From Gemmatimonadales bacterium (GTDB lineage: Bacteria > Gemmatimonadota > Gemmatimonadetes > Palauibacterales > Palauibacteraceae), in NCBI GenBank assembly GCA_009841005.1, contig VXMR01000103.1, positions 1 through 59,826 on the forward strand: DNA of 59,826 nt, read 5' to 3'. The notes under the pieces were generated by a model. That model was not told where the DNA came from. It made no database searches and worked only from the letters and a program-made list of their open reading frames with translations. Below are positions 27,537-36,703 of the stretch, piece by piece; within the stretch, counting starts at the first letter, position 1; every line of letters starts with the position of its first letter. The position numbers and the translations under genes were made by a program.

Positions 27537-30500
27537 TTGAAGATCAAGGCCCTGACGCTGCGCGGATTCAAGTCGTTCGCCGACCGGACGCGGATCGAGC
27601 TGCACCAGGGCATCACCGCTGTCGTCGGCCCGAACGGCTGCGGAAAATCGAACCTCTCCGACGCGCTGCGCTGGGTTCTGGGGGAACAGCGTCCCACCGC
27701 CATCCGAGGGTCCCGCATGGAGGAGGCGATCTTCGGAGGCACGGAGGCGCGCCAGCCCATCCACCGGGCGGAAGTCCTGCTCGAACTCTCGAACGAGGAC
27801 GGCGTGCTTCCGGTGCCGTATGCCGACGTCGCGATCGGCCGCACGGTCTACCGCGGAGGCGAGAGCGAATACACGCTCAACGGAACGGCCTGCCGGCTCA
27901 AGGACATCCTGGACCTGTGCCGGGACACCGGGCTGGGCTCGAACGCCTACGCGATGATCGAGGGCCGCATGGTCGACGCGATCCTCTCGGACCGCGCCGA
28001 GGAGCGCCGGACGCTGTTCGAGGAAGCGGCGGGGATCGGGCGCTACAAGGACCGCCGCCGGATCGCGATCCGGCGGCTCGAGCAGGCGGACAGCGATCTG
28101 CAGCGGCTCGAGGACGTGCTGATCGAGGTGGGGTCCAAGGTCCGCTCGCTCGCGCAACAGCGCGGACGGGCTGAGCGCCACGCGAAGCTGCGGGCCCGGC
28201 TCCTGCAACTCGAGGTCGCCGTCGCGGACGCCCGACTTGAGGAGACGACGCGGCGGCTGGCCGAGGCACGCGCGGAACTCGAGCGCCTTGAGCCGGATAC
28301 GGGGCCGGACCATGTGGATCTGGGTACGGCGGAGACCCGGGCGGAAACGCTTCGCCTGGAGTACACGGACATGGAGCGGGAACGGGCCGGTGTCGCACGG
28401 CGCCTTGAGGAGGCCAGGCGCGCCGTGGAGGAGCTGGAGCGTACCCGCCTCCTCGCCGGGGCGAGAGCTTCGAGCGCGCGCGACCGGCTGGCGACGCTCG
28501 AGGAGGAAGTGCGCCGGAACGAGCGCCGGCGCGAGGACCTCCGGGAACGGGTGGGGCAGGCGCGATCCGCCCTGAAGGAGGGGCAGTCGCTCGCCGCCGA
28601 GGGCGCCGCTGAAGCGGCTCAACTGGAGCTTCGGGCGGAGGCTCTGGCCGAGACGGCCCGCGACGCCGCGCGCGCGCGCGGTGCCGCGAGGGAAGCGGTC
28701 GAAGAGGCGCGCCGCGAGGTGGAACGCTGGCGCCTCGAACTCAGCGTGAAGGAGGTGCGGGCCCGCGACCGCAGCGAGGAACTCGAGCGGCGACGGCCCG
28801 CCCTCGACGCGCTTGCGGCCCAGGAGGACGGACTTCGGGCGGAGGCGGAGCGTGCGTCGGGACGCGAGGCGCAGGCGGGCCGGGCTCAGGAGGAGGCGCG
28901 CGACCGGCTGCGAACGGCGCGTGAGGCCGCGTCCTCCGCGGACGGGGCGCTGAGCCGGGGCCGCGAGGAAGCGGCCGACCTCGAGGGACGCCTCGCCGCC
29001 GCGCGCGCCCGCGCCTCGAGTCTCGGGTCTCTGGTGGGGTCGAGCGCGCTGCTCCCCGAAGCCGTGGCCCAACTGCTGAAGGACCGGAGCGCGATCCCCG
29101 GGCTCCACGGCGCACTGTCGGAGTTCATGGAAGTGTCCGCTCCCTGGGCGGCGGCGGTCGAGTCTCAGCTCGGCCCGTACCTGCACGGCGTCGTCGTGCG
29201 CGACGTGGCCGCGGTCCGGGCGGTCGAGGCGTGGCTCGAACGCCGGGACGGAGAGGAAGGCCTCCTCGTGCTCCCGCTCGATCCGGGCCCGCTCCCGGGG
29301 CCGGCTGAGGCCGCCGCGCCGCTCATGCGACACGTCGACGCGAAGGGGGCCGGCGCGGTCTGGGTGAAGGCGCTCCTCGCCGGCATCGAGGTCGCGTCGA
29401 GCGGTGACCTCACGCCGCGCCCGCACCCCTGGGTGGATTCCGAGGGGCGGCGCCAGGATCGGTTGGGCGGCGTCTACGTGGGAGGCCCGACCTCGGAGGG
29501 GCTCCTGAGCCGGCGAGCCGAACTTCAGGCACTCCGCGCGGAAGTGGAGGCGCTGGAAGCGGACCGCGTGCGGTCGCGGGAGGCGGTGGAGGCGTCGGGG
29601 GCCGGAGCCGCCGAGGCGCTCGCGCAGGTGAACGCGCTGCAGCGCTCGGTGTCCGATGCCGAGGCGGCGCGCCGCGAAGCCGAAGCCGACCGGACCTCCG
29701 CCGAGGCGCGGCTCGTCCGGCTGGAAGATGAGCGTCGCGAACTCGCCGGCCGGATCGAACAACTGGAAGCGTTCAGCGACGATGAGGTGTCGCTCTCGGC
29801 GGACGACGACGCCCGCGGCGGGGAACTCGACGGGAAGGTTTCGCGACTGTCCTCCGCATACGCGGATGCGCGAGAGAAGGCCGATGCCGCCCGTGCCGCC
29901 GCCGACACGGGGAAGGCCGAACTGCACGACGCGGAGCTTGCGCAGGCGCGGCGGGAGGCCGAGGTCGAGAACCGCCGCGGAGTGGAGGGCCGCCTCGCGG
30001 AGGCCGCCGACGACGCGGAGGAGCGGTCGCGGACGCTGGCGCGGGAGGTGGATGGGCTCCACGTCCTGATCGCGGAGAGTCAGGCGCAGTCGGAGGAGGT
30101 GGAGGCGTCCATCGGTGCCGCGCTCGAAACCAGGACCCGGCGTGAAGCGAATCTCGCCGCGCTGGAGCGCCGAATCGCCGAACGCCGCGCACGGCTGGAC
30201 AGACTCGAATCGGAGCTGAGCGAGGCGCGTCGGCTCGAGCGCGAGCGCGTGAACGCCCGGCATCGGCTCGAACTGGAAGTCACGCAGCTCGAGGCCGGGG
30301 AGTCCGCGATTCGGGGCCGCGTGGAAGCGGAGTGGGACGCGCCGCTCGCGGAACTCCGGGAACGCGTCGACCCGGTCGACGATGCCGAGCCCGCCGAGTG
30401 GGAACCGGAGCTCGAGCGCGTGCGGCGCTCCATCGCCCGCATCGGCCCGGTGAATCTCCTCGCGCAGCAGGAATACGAGGAAGAACAGAAGCGTCTCGAA

Positions 30501-31052
30501 TTCCTGACGGGACAGCGCGACGACCTGACCCGCGCGCGAGACGACCTCCGCACCTCGATCCGACGCATCAACCGGGAGGCGACCTCCGCGCTCATGGAGA
30601 CGTTCGAGCAGGTCAGGACGAACTTCCACCGCACCTTCGATTCCCTCTTCGAGGGCGGACAGTGCGACCTCAAGTTCGAGAATCCCGACGATGCCCTGGA
30701 TTCCCCGATCGAGATCTCGGCCAGCCCCCGCGGCAAGAAGACGCAACGGATTCACCTGCTCTCCGGCGGTGAACGGGCCCTGACCGCGCTCGCCCTGCTG
30801 TTCGCGATCTACCTCGCGAAGCCGAGCCCGTTCTGTCTGCTTGACGAGGTCGACGCGCCGCTCGACGAGACGAACATCCTCCGGTTCGTCGGCATGTTGA
30901 AGGAATTCAAGGAGGAGACGCAGTTCATCGTCATCACGCACAATCCGCGGACCATCGAGAACGCCGACTGGATCTACGGCGTGACGATGCAGGAGGCGGG
31001 CGTCTCGTCGATCGTCGGCGTGGAGTTCAACTCCGCCACGCAGGTGGCGTGA
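27537..31052 (+). CDS. smc: Chromosome partition protein SMC
   Basis: Condensin ATPase that organises and segregates the chromosome. 1171 residues. Walker A GPNGCGKSN at 31-39, long coiled coil, hinge around 480-640, second coil, signature LLSGGERALTA from 1074 and Walker B CLLDEVDAPLDE at 1100. The start is TTG 27537, giving MKIKALTLRGFKSFADR, the standard opening. No good ribosome site precedes it, so coupling to the SPOR gene six bases upstream is likely. Confidence 0.97.
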   Translation: MKIKALTLRGFKSFADRTRIELHQGITAVVGPNGCGKSNLSDALRWVLGEQRPTAIRGSRMEEAIFGGTEARQPIHRAEVLLELSNEDGVLPVPYADVAIGRTVYRGGESEYTLNGTACRLKDILDLCRDTGLGSNAYAMIEGRMVDAILSDRAEERRTLFEEAAGIGRYKDRRRIAIRRLEQADSDLQRLEDVLIEVGSKVRSLAQQRGRAERHAKLRARLLQLEVAVADARLEETTRRLAEARAELERLEPDTGPDHVDLGTAETRAETLRLEYTDMERERAGVARRLEEARRAVEELERTRLLAGARASSARDRLATLEEEVRRNERRREDLRERVGQARSALKEGQSLAAEGAAEAAQLELRAEALAETARDAARARGAAREAVEEARREVERWRLELSVKEVRARDRSEELERRRPALDALAAQEDGLRAEAERASGREAQAGRAQEEARDRLRTAREAASSADGALSRGREEAADLEGRLAAARARASSLGSLVGSSALLPEAVAQLLKDRSAIPGLHGALSEFMEVSAPWAAAVESQLGPYLHGVVVRDVAAVRAVEAWLERRDGEEGLLVLPLDPGPLPGPAEAAAPLMRHVDAKGAGAVWVKALLAGIEVASSGDLTPRPHPWVDSEGRRQDRLGGVYVGGPTSEGLLSRRAELQALRAEVEALEADRVRSREAVEASGAGAAEALAQVNALQRSVSDAEAARREAEADRTSAEARLVRLEDERRELAGRIEQLEAFSDDEVSLSADDDARGGELDGKVSRLSSAYADAREKADAARAAADTGKAELHDAELAQARREAEVENRRGVEGRLAEAADDAEERSRTLAREVDGLHVLIAESQAQSEEVEASIGAALETRTRREANLAALERRIAERRARLDRLESELSEARRLERERVNARHRLELEVTQLEAGESAIRGRVEAEWDAPLAELRERVDPVDDAEPAEWEPELERVRRSIARIGPVNLLAQQEYEEEQKRLEFLTGQRDDLTRARDDLRTSIRRINREATSALMETFEQVRTNFHRTFDSLFEGGQCDLKFENPDDALDSPIEISASPRGKKTQRIHLLSGGERALTALALLFAIYLAKPSPFCLLDEVDAPLDETNILRFVGMLKEFKEETQFIVITHNPRTIENADWIYGVTMQEAGVSSIVGVEFNSATQVA

Positions 31053-31888
31053 ACGAGGCGGAACCCGCGCGAGACGCGCCGGACGGCGCGGCGGCGGATG
31101 AACTCATCGTCGTCGGGTGCGGGACCGTCGTCCCGGAAGCGGACCGGGCGGCCTCCTCCTACTGGGTCTCGTCCGCTGACCCGGAATCCGCGGCACGCAT
31201 GCGCGTCCTCTTCGACTGCGGCCCCGGAGCACTGCAGGCGCTGGCCCGGCTCGGCCTCCCGTGGGGGAAGATCACCGACCTCGCGATCACCCACTTTCAC
31301 GCGGATCACGTCGGCGCGCTCCCGGGACTCTTCTTCGCGCTGAAACACGGTCTCGCCCACCCCCGCACCCGGCCGCTCACGGTGTGGGGGCCCGCGGGCA
31401 CGCGCGGGTTCCTCGAGAAGCTTGCCGGCGCCTGCGGGGACTTCGTCCTGGATCCCGGCTTCCCCGTCCTCGTCGAGGAACTCCCGCCGGGGGAGGTGCG
31501 CGAGCTGAGCGGAGGTCCGCGGCTCGAAGCCCACAAGACGCCGCACACCGCGGAGAGCGTCGCGTGGCGCCTCGATGGCGGGGCGTTCAGCTTCGGCTAC
31601 ACGGGCGATACGGGGCCGTCCACGGAACTGGGGTCGTTCATGCGCGGCGTGAACGCCCTCGTCTGCGAGTGCTCGCTCCCCGATTCGCAGGCGACGGACA
31701 ACCACCTGTCGCCCGCGCGCGTCGCCGAGCTGGCGGCCGTCGCGCGCCCGCGTCTTCTCGTGCTCACGCACATCTACCCGCACCTCCGCACGGGTCACGA
31801 CGTTCCCCGTCTCGTGGCCGAGGCCGGATACGCCGGCGCTACGTGCGTCGCGAGGGAGGGACTCGGCGTCTCGTTGACGAACGGGTGA
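31049..31888 (+). CDS. Metallo-beta-lactamase-fold hydrolase, RNase Z-like
   Basis: 279 residues from GTG 31049, overlapping the smc stop. [16 protein letters not shown] at 81-96 is the zinc motif HxHx[12 protein letters not shown] gives the bridging Asp and [10 protein letters not shown] the last His. The layout [12 protein letters not shown] and [10 protein letters not shown] fits the RNase Z/ElaC or arylsulfatase-like branch. The exosite of true tRNase Z was not recognised, so the substrate is open. Confidence 0.8.
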   Translation: MNEAEPARDAPDGAAADELIVVGCGTVVPEADRAASSYWVSSADPESAARMRVLFDCGPGALQALARLGLPWGKITDLAITHFHADHVGALPGLFFALKHGLAHPRTRPLTVWGPAGTRGFLEKLAGACGDFVLDPGFPVLVEELPPGEVRELSGGPRLEAHKTPHTAESVAWRLDGGAFSFGYTGDTGPSTELGSFMRGVNALVCECSLPDSQATDNHLSPARVAELAAVARPRLLVLTHIYPHLRTGHDVPRLVAEAGYAGATCVAREGLGVSLTNG

Positions 31889-32000
31889 CGCCTGTGGAGT
31901 ATCCTGCTCCTGCCGGCGCCGCGGGGAGCGGACCGGGGAGTCACGGCCCTGCCGCGCCGGGAGCGTGCGCAACGGGCGAAATCCACCCACAGGGGGACCA

Positions 32001-33044
32001 ATGCTGGTGGTCATGAAGCACGGCGCCACGGACGGGCAGGTCGAGGACGTGGTCCGCGCGATAGAGGATATGGGATATCGGGCCCGGCCCATGCCGGGCG
32101 CCCAGCGCACGACCGTGGGTCTGGTCGGCAACGATGGGCGCGTCGAGGAGAGCCGGCTCGTGGGGATCGAGGGCGTGCTCCGCGTCATCCACGTGTCGCC
32201 CCCGTACAAGCAGGTCAGCCGGGAGTGGTGGCCCGAGGACACGATCGTCGAACTGTCCAACGGCGTGCGGCTCGGCGAGGAGGACGTCGTCGTCATGGCC
32301 GGTCCGTGCTCCGTGGAATCGCGCGAACAGATTCTGGAGACCGCGCACCGGGTCGCGGAAGCCGGGGCGACCGCGCTACGCGGCGGAGCCTTCAAGCCGC
32401 GGACCTCGCCCTATTCGTTCCAGGGGCTGGGGGAGGAGGGACTGCAGTTGCTCGCCCGCGCGCGGGAGGAGACCGGCCTCGCCGTCGTCACCGAGGCGCT
32501 GGACACGGAGAGCATGGGCCTCGTCGCGGAATACGCCGACGTCATCCAGATCGGCGCGCGGAACATGCAGAACTACTCGCTGCTGCGGGCGGCGGGCCGC
32601 GCCGGCAAGCCGGTCCTCCTCAAGCGGGGGATGTCCGCGACGATCAAGGAGTTGCTGCTCGCTGCGGAGTACATCGTGGCCGAGGGCGAATCGCGCGTGA
32701 TGCTGTGCGAGCGCGGCGTCCGCAACTTCGACACGCACGCGCGGAACCTCTTCGACCTCACCGCCATCGTGACGATCCACGAGTTGTCGCACCTCCCGAT
32801 CGTCGCGGACCCCAGCCACGGCACGGGGGCCCGGTCGAAGGTCGGACCGATGGCCCGCGCCGCCGTCGCGGCGGGCGCGGACGCGCTCATCCTCGAAGTC
32901 CATCCCGATCCCCCGACGGCGGCATCGGACGGCCAGCAGTCTCTCACGTTCGAGCAGTTCGACGCGCTGATGGTCGAGCTTCACGCCATCGCGGACGCCA
33001 TCGGCCGGCGGATCGCGCGCGCTCCGGTCCCCGCCCACGGCTGA
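32001..33044 (+). CDS. aroF: 3-deoxy-7-phosphoheptulonate (DAHP) synthase, type I-beta with N-terminal regulatory domain
   Basis: First step of the shikimate pathway: PEP plus erythrose 4-phosphate. 347 residues. Residues 1-85 are a ferredoxin-like domain of the Thermotoga type ([21 protein letters not shown] in part), which mediates Tyr/Phe feedback in relatives. The barrel has [25 protein letters not shown] and [14 protein letters not shown] at 31991-31996 sets the start. The 112 bases upstream contain TTGACG at 31874 but no clear matching -10. Confidence 0.95.
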   Translation: MLVVMKHGATDGQVEDVVRAIEDMGYRARPMPGAQRTTVGLVGNDGRVEESRLVGIEGVLRVIHVSPPYKQVSREWWPEDTIVELSNGVRLGEEDVVVMAGPCSVESREQILETAHRVAEAGATALRGGAFKPRTSPYSFQGLGEEGLQLLARAREETGLAVVTEALDTESMGLVAEYADVIQIGARNMQNYSLLRAAGRAGKPVLLKRGMSATIKELLLAAEYIVAEGESRVMLCERGVRNFDTHARNLFDLTAIVTIHELSHLPIVADPSHGTGARSKVGPMARAAVAAGADALILEVHPDPPTAASDGQQSLTFEQFDALMVELHAIADAIGRRIARAPVPAHG

Positions 33045-33069
33045 AGGGGCCCGGGGCGCCCGGCCCCCG

Positions 33070-33432
33070 ACGAAGCGCGGCCTCGGCAGCCTCGGCGAGC
33101 GAATCGCCGCGCGCCACCTGGCGGACGCGGGATATGAGATCCTCGACCGCAACTGGCGCGTGGGACGGCTGGAGATCGATCTCGTGATCCGGGACGGGGA
33201 CACGGTGGCCTTCGTCGAAGTGAAGACCCGCCGCCCCGGCGTGCAGGCGCCCGAGGAGGCGCTCTCCCGCGCCCAGCGCGGCAGGATCCGCCGCGCGGCC
33301 GGAGCGTGGCTCAGCCGCCATCCGGGCGCCGCCGCGGAGGCCCGCTTCGACATCGTCGCGGTGGAGGTCGATCGCCGGGGAACGTCCCGGGTCCAACACA
33401 TCCCGGAAGCCTTCTATGGCGACGATACATGA
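33070..33432 (+). CDS. YraN/UPF0102 nuclease-fold protein, start codon unclear
   Basis: About 120 residues. LGSLGERIAARHLADAGYEILDRNWRVG (parts GERIAARHL, ILDRNWR) and LEIDLVIRDGDTVAFVEVKTRR (parts EIDLVI, AFVEVKTR) match the family with its D-ExK nuclease-like core. No ATG, GTG or TTG exists in this frame between the stop at 32968-32970 and GTG 33160, which is inside the conserved core. ACG at 33070 would give the usual N-terminus (M)KRGLGSLGE. Position given is that guess. Role in the family is not settled. Confidence 0.7.
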   Translation, partial: TKRGLGSLGERIAARHLADAGYEILDRNWRVGRLEIDLVIRDGDTVAFVEVKTRRPGVQAPEEALSRAQRGRIRRAAGAWLSRHPGAAAEARFDIVAVEVDRRGTSRVQHIPEAFYGDDT

Positions 33433-33463
33433 CGGTTTTTTCTGGCCGCTGCTCCTGCGGGCC

Positions 33464-33474
33464 GATAAGATAAT
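33464..33474 (+). promoter_or_regulatory. Possible -10 region of the SRP RNA
   Basis: GATAAT (33469-33474) matches TATAAT at five of six bases and lies just before the SRP RNA. No convincing -35 was seen; a T6 run at 33435-33440 lies further upstream. Confidence 0.4.
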
Positions 33475-33574
33475 GGTGCCCCAGGCCCGTGGGGCCGGAG
33501 CGCGTAAATCCCGTCAGGACCGTGAAGGTAGCAGCGGTAAGCGTGTGACGGTCGCCACGGCCCGCCTGGGGTCG
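33475..33574 (+). ncRNA. ffs: Signal recognition particle RNA, small bacterial (4.5S) type
   Basis: The conserved apical loop is present as GTCAGGACCGTGAAGG followed by TAGCAGCGGTAAGCG (33513-33543). The flanks pair: CCCCAGG (33479-33485) with CCTGGGG (33565-33571) and CCGTGG with CCACGG. Ends are approximate to a few bases. Location just before dnaX-ybaB-recR is the same as in Bacillus and many other bacteria. Confidence 0.92.
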
Positions 33575-33595
33575 TTCGCCCGATGTCGGCGGTGT

Positions 33596-33610
33596 CCCCG
33601 CGTCGCGGGG
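33596..33610 (+). terminator. Hairpin between SRP RNA and dnaX
   Basis: CCCCG-CGTCG-CGGGG forms a tight hairpin 20 bases past the SRP RNA, without a T run. It may help end or process the SRP RNA while allowing read-through into dnaX. Confidence 0.3.
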
Positions 33611-33672
33611 CGCGGGCGCCCTCAGACCCGAAGGAGTCGAAGCCGGCCGGGGCCGTGACCCGGTCGACCCAG

Positions 33673-35409
33673 ATGGCTCACGAGCCCTTGTACCGCACCG
33701 CGCTGGCCAGAACCTACCGGCCCCGACGCTTCTCGGAGCTGGTCGGACAGGACCACACCGGGTCCACGCTGAAGGCCGCCATCGAGTCCGGGCGCGTCGG
33801 CCACGCGTATCTTTTCTGCGGCCCGCGCGGGGTCGGGAAGACGACGACGGCGCGCATTCTCGCGATGGCCCTGAACTGCCCCGACCGCTCCGGCGGCGAA
33901 CCGTGCGGCACGTGTCCCTCGTGCGAGCGGATCTGGTCCGGCGGCGCCTCGCTCGATGTCGTGGAGATCGACGCGGCGAGCCACCGGGGCGTCGAGGACG
34001 CGCGGGACCTCCGCCGCCGGGCCGCCTACGCGCCCACGAGCGAGGAGCGCTACAAGGTCTACATCCTCGACGAGGCGCACATGCTCACGCGCGATGCGTG
34101 GAATGCGCTTCTGAAGATCCTCGAGGAACCGCCGCCACGCGTGATCTTCGCCTTCGCCACCACCGAGCCGCAGAAGATCGAGCGCGGCGCGGCTCCCGTC
34201 ATGTCCCGGTGCCAGCGATTCGACTTCCGGCGGGTCTCCGTCCGCGACATCGCGGGCCGGCTGGAGACGGTGCTCGAGGCGGAGGGCATCGCGGCCGAGT
34301 CGGCGGCGTTGCGGGCGATCGCGCGCCGGGCCGAAGGCGGCGTCCGCGACGCGCTTTCGTCCCTCGACCAGGTGCTCTCCTTCCGTGGCGACGCGGTGGA
34401 ACTCGCGGACGTCGGCCGCATGCTCGGGCTCGTCGACGAAGATCGATACCTGGCGTTCTTCGAGATTGCGGCGAACGGGGATCGGGCCGGGGTGTTCGCC
34501 TTCGTCCAGGACCTCCTCGACGATGGGCACGACCCCGCGGAGTTTCTGCGCGGACTCGGCGACGCGCTGCGCACCCTCCTGGTGCTGAGGCTCGATCCGG
34601 ACGCCGAGGCGGTCGAACTCCTGCCCGAGTCGCGGGGGCGTTTCCTCGCCGCCGCCGAGGCCCTGGTGCCGGCGGACCTGCTTAGGATGCTCGCCGCCCT
34701 CAGCGAATTCGAGGCCTCCGGCATGCTCCACCGGTCCTCCCAGCCGCGCATCCAGCTCGAGGTCCTGCTCCTGCGTCTCGTCCGCATGGAATCGACCGTC
34801 GAACTCGAGGAACTCCTGGCGGCCCTCGGCGCCCCCGACGGCGAGCCCGCGTCCCGGACGCGAACGCCGAACCCGCCCCGGCACCAGCGCGAGAAACGTC
34901 CTTCTCGGCCCGCTCCCGCTTCCGCGGACCGGTCGCCGGCCCCGCAGCCCGCGCCCTCCGCGGCAGATCGGCGGCAGCGTCAGATGTGTATACCCGACCG
35001 GCCCCCGCCGCCGCCCGCCGACGCCGGAGAGACGGCGCCGTCATCCCCCGTCCGCGATGCGTGGGCGGCGGCGGTCGCCGAGACGCAGGGGCTGGGCGGC
35101 ATGTCCGGGCTGGCTCTGCGCGGCACCGAGGTCGCCGGCCTCGTGAAGGACGAGCTTCGGCTCCGGGTCCAGGCCGGGTGGCGCGAGGAGCTTGAGGAAC
35201 TGCTGAAGGACGATTCGCGTTCCGGCGCCCTCCGCGCGAATCTCGCGGAACGCCTGGGACTGCCGACCGTCAGATTCGCGATCGTCGACCACAAGGGCGG
35301 CCGCATGACCGCCGGGGAAGCGGCCCGGACGCGGGTCGAGCGGCTGCTGGACGGAAACCCGCAGCTGCGGGAAGCCGTGAAGGAACTCGACCTCACCCTG
35401 AAGGAGTAG
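33673..35409 (+). CDS. dnaX: DNA polymerase III subunit gamma/tau
   Basis: Clamp-loader ATPase. 578 residues from ATG 33673 (homology begins at EPLYRTALARTYRPRRFSELVGQ in parts); in-frame GTG 33655 and ATG 33583 are alternatives, the former with AAGGAG at 33631-33636. Walker A GPRGVGKTT from 50, zinc knuckle Cys69, 78, 81, 84, Walker B VYILDEAHML. A Pro/Ala linker (about 390-455) leads to a C-terminal domain. In this linker residues 434-440 (RQRQMCI) are encoded by Nextera adapter sequence, so this stretch is suspect. Confidence 0.93.
   Translation: MAHEPLYRTALARTYRPRRFSELVGQDHTGSTLKAAIESGRVGHAYLFCGPRGVGKTTTARILAMALNCPDRSGGEPCGTCPSCERIWSGGASLDVVEIDAASHRGVEDARDLRRRAAYAPTSEERYKVYILDEAHMLTRDAWNALLKILEEPPPRVIFAFATTEPQKIERGAAPVMSRCQRFDFRRVSVRDIAGRLETVLEAEGIAAESAALRAIARRAEGGVRDALSSLDQVLSFRGDAVELADVGRMLGLVDEDRYLAFFEIAANGDRAGVFAFVQDLLDDGHDPAEFLRGLGDALRTLLVLRLDPDAEAVELLPESRGRFLAAAEALVPADLLRMLAALSEFEASGMLHRSSQPRIQLEVLLLRLVRMESTVELEELLAALGAPDGEPASRTRTPNPPRHQREKRPSRPAPASADRSPAPQPAPSAADRRQRQMCIPDRPPPPPADAGETAPSSPVRDAWAAAVAETQGLGGMSGLALRGTEVAGLVKDELRLRVQAGWREELEELLKDDSRSGALRANLAERLGLPTVRFAIVDHKGGRMTAGEAARTRVERLLDGNPQLREAVKELDLTLKE
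34968..35000 (+). other. Nextera adapter-like sequence inside dnaX (probable artefact)
   Basis: Bases 34972-34992 are identical to 21 consecutive bases of the Illumina Nextera read-1 transposase adapter, including CAGCGTCAGATGTGTATA. Over the full 33-base adapter (34968-35000) 28 positions agree by my alignment; the mismatches are one base near the 5' end and four in the last eight. It encodes RQRQMCIPDR, close to the RQRQMCIRDR peptide that adapter read-through produces. A natural origin is very unlikely. Confidence 0.9.
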
Positions 35410-35427
35410 GAGAACAGGAGAATCGGA

Positions 35428-35763
35428 GTGGACGGCGTAAACATCCAGCAGTTGATTCAGCTCAGTCAGCAAATGCAGTCGCGCATGAGCGAGATGCAGG
35501 AGAAGCTCGAGCGCGAGACGATGGTCGCGGCTTCCGGCGGCGGGATGGTGGAGGTGACGGTGGATGGCCAGGGGAACATCAAGGGCGTCTCCATCGACCC
35601 CGCCGTCGTGGACCCGGAAGAGGTCGAGATGCTCGAGGACCTCATCGTCGCCGCGGCCTCCGCGGCGCAGCGGCGGGCGAAGGACCGAATGGAGAGTGAA
35701 ATGCGTCAGGCTGCGGGAGGCCTGCCGCTGCCGGGTCTGGGCAACATCCTCGGCGGTCCGTGA
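35428..35763 (+). CDS. YbaB/EbfC nucleoid-associated protein
   Basis: 111 residues from GTG 35428. A helical QQLIQLSQQMQSRMSEMQEKL start (quoted in part), then VEVTVDGQGNIKGVSIDP and LEDLIVAAASAAQRRAKD are the family core; it dimerises and binds DNA. Gene order dnaX-ybaB-recR is widely conserved. AACAGGAGAA at 35411-35420 gives the ribosome site. The stop overlaps recR. Confidence 0.93.
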   Translation: MDGVNIQQLIQLSQQMQSRMSEMQEKLERETMVAASGGGMVEVTVDGQGNIKGVSIDPAVVDPEEVEMLEDLIVAAASAAQRRAKDRMESEMRQAAGGLPLPGLGNILGGP

Positions 35764-36347
35764 ACGCCATCGAAGCGCTCGTGGGCGAATTCGGCCGGCT
35801 CCCCGGGATCGGTCGCAAGACCGCGCGGCGCCTCACGTATCACCTTCTCAGGAATTCGAAGGACGATACCCGGCGCCTGGCACGGGCCCTGGAACGGATC
35901 GCGGCCGAGGTCCGCGTGTGCGGCATCTGCGGCAACCTCAGCGACATGGACCCGTGCGAATACTGCAGCAGTCCGAGGCGCGACCCGGCGCAGGTGTGCG
36001 TCGTGGAGGAGGCCTCGGACATTCCGGCGATCGAGAACTCGGGGAACTTCGCGGGGCAGTATCATGTACTTGGCGGACGGTTGTCCCCTCTCGATGGGGT
36101 GGGGCCCGATGACCTGAATATCCGGGCCCTGCTTCGGCGTCTCGACACCCCGATCCGGGAGGTGATCATCGCGACGAACGCGAGCGTCGAGGGAGAGGCG
36201 ACGGCGACGTACCTGCAGCGCCTGCTCGCCTCGGCCGCCGATGTCACGGTCACACGCCTCGCGCGCGGGCTGCCCGTGGGGGGGGACCTCGAGTACGCCG
36301 ACGGAGTGACGATCGCCGAAGCCTTCGCCGGCCGACGGGAGATGTAG
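35760..36347 (+). CDS. recR: Recombination protein RecR
   Basis: Works with RecF/RecO to load RecA on gaps. 195 residues from GTG 35760. N-terminal helix-hairpin-helix LPGIGRKTARRL, zinc finger CGICGNLSDMDPCEYC (Cys x4), Toprim domain with VVEEASDIPAIE, and C-terminal GLPVGGDLEYADG. All standard. Confidence 0.97.
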   Translation: MNAIEALVGEFGRLPGIGRKTARRLTYHLLRNSKDDTRRLARALERIAAEVRVCGICGNLSDMDPCEYCSSPRRDPAQVCVVEEASDIPAIENSGNFAGQYHVLGGRLSPLDGVGPDDLNIRALLRRLDTPIREVIIATNASVEGEATATYLQRLLASAADVTVTRLARGLPVGGDLEYADGVTIAEAFAGRREM

Positions 36348-36352
36348 CAGCG

Positions 36353-36703
36353 ATGACGACTCGAATCGAATACGAAGATGCGGACCGCCGTTCCGCGACG
36401 GGCTGGAAGATCGCGGCCGCGGCCCTGCTGGGCGCCGCCGCGGCCGTCGGCCTCGGGATCTATCTCGCGCGGGATCAGATGCGCCGCCACCGGCGCGAAC
36501 TGTTCAGTCCGCATCCGCTCCGGCGCCTGGCCGCCCTCGGATACCTGAAGTCGCACCCGTCCGTGGACGATCTGCCGCTGTTGAGAGATTATCTGGCATG
36601 GGAGGAGCGACCGCTCCTCCGCAAGCGCGCGACGGCGGTTCTGGAGAGTCTCGAGAGCGTGCTCGCGAGCGACGAGGTCCTGGAGAGCGGAGACCCACAC
36701 TGA
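36353..36703 (+). CDS. Small membrane-anchored protein, HEAT-like tail
   Basis: 116 residues. A membrane helix at about 18-40 (GWKIAAAALLGAAAAVGL) is followed by a basic patch and a helical pair [16 protein letters not shown] / LLRDYLAWEERPLLRKRA that resembles one or two HEAT units. No known family. Located five bases after recR; its TGA overlaps the CTG proposed as the pgsA start. Confidence 0.6.
   Translation: MTTRIEYEDADRRSATGWKIAAAALLGAAAAVGLGIYLARDQMRRHRRELFSPHPLRRLAALGYLKSHPSVDDLPLLRDYLAWEERPLLRKRATAVLESLESVLASDEVLESGDPH

Noticed and set aside
32225-33187. Long alternative frame overlapping aroF and yraN
   Set aside because: Composition is Arg/Gly-rich shadow sequence; the conserved proteins lie in other frames.
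34968-35000. Transposon mosaic end as evidence of a natural insertion
   Set aside because: The engineered Tn5 mosaic end and the flanking Nextera-specific bases both match, there is no transposase gene, no target duplication and no partner end, so a library artefact is the better reading.
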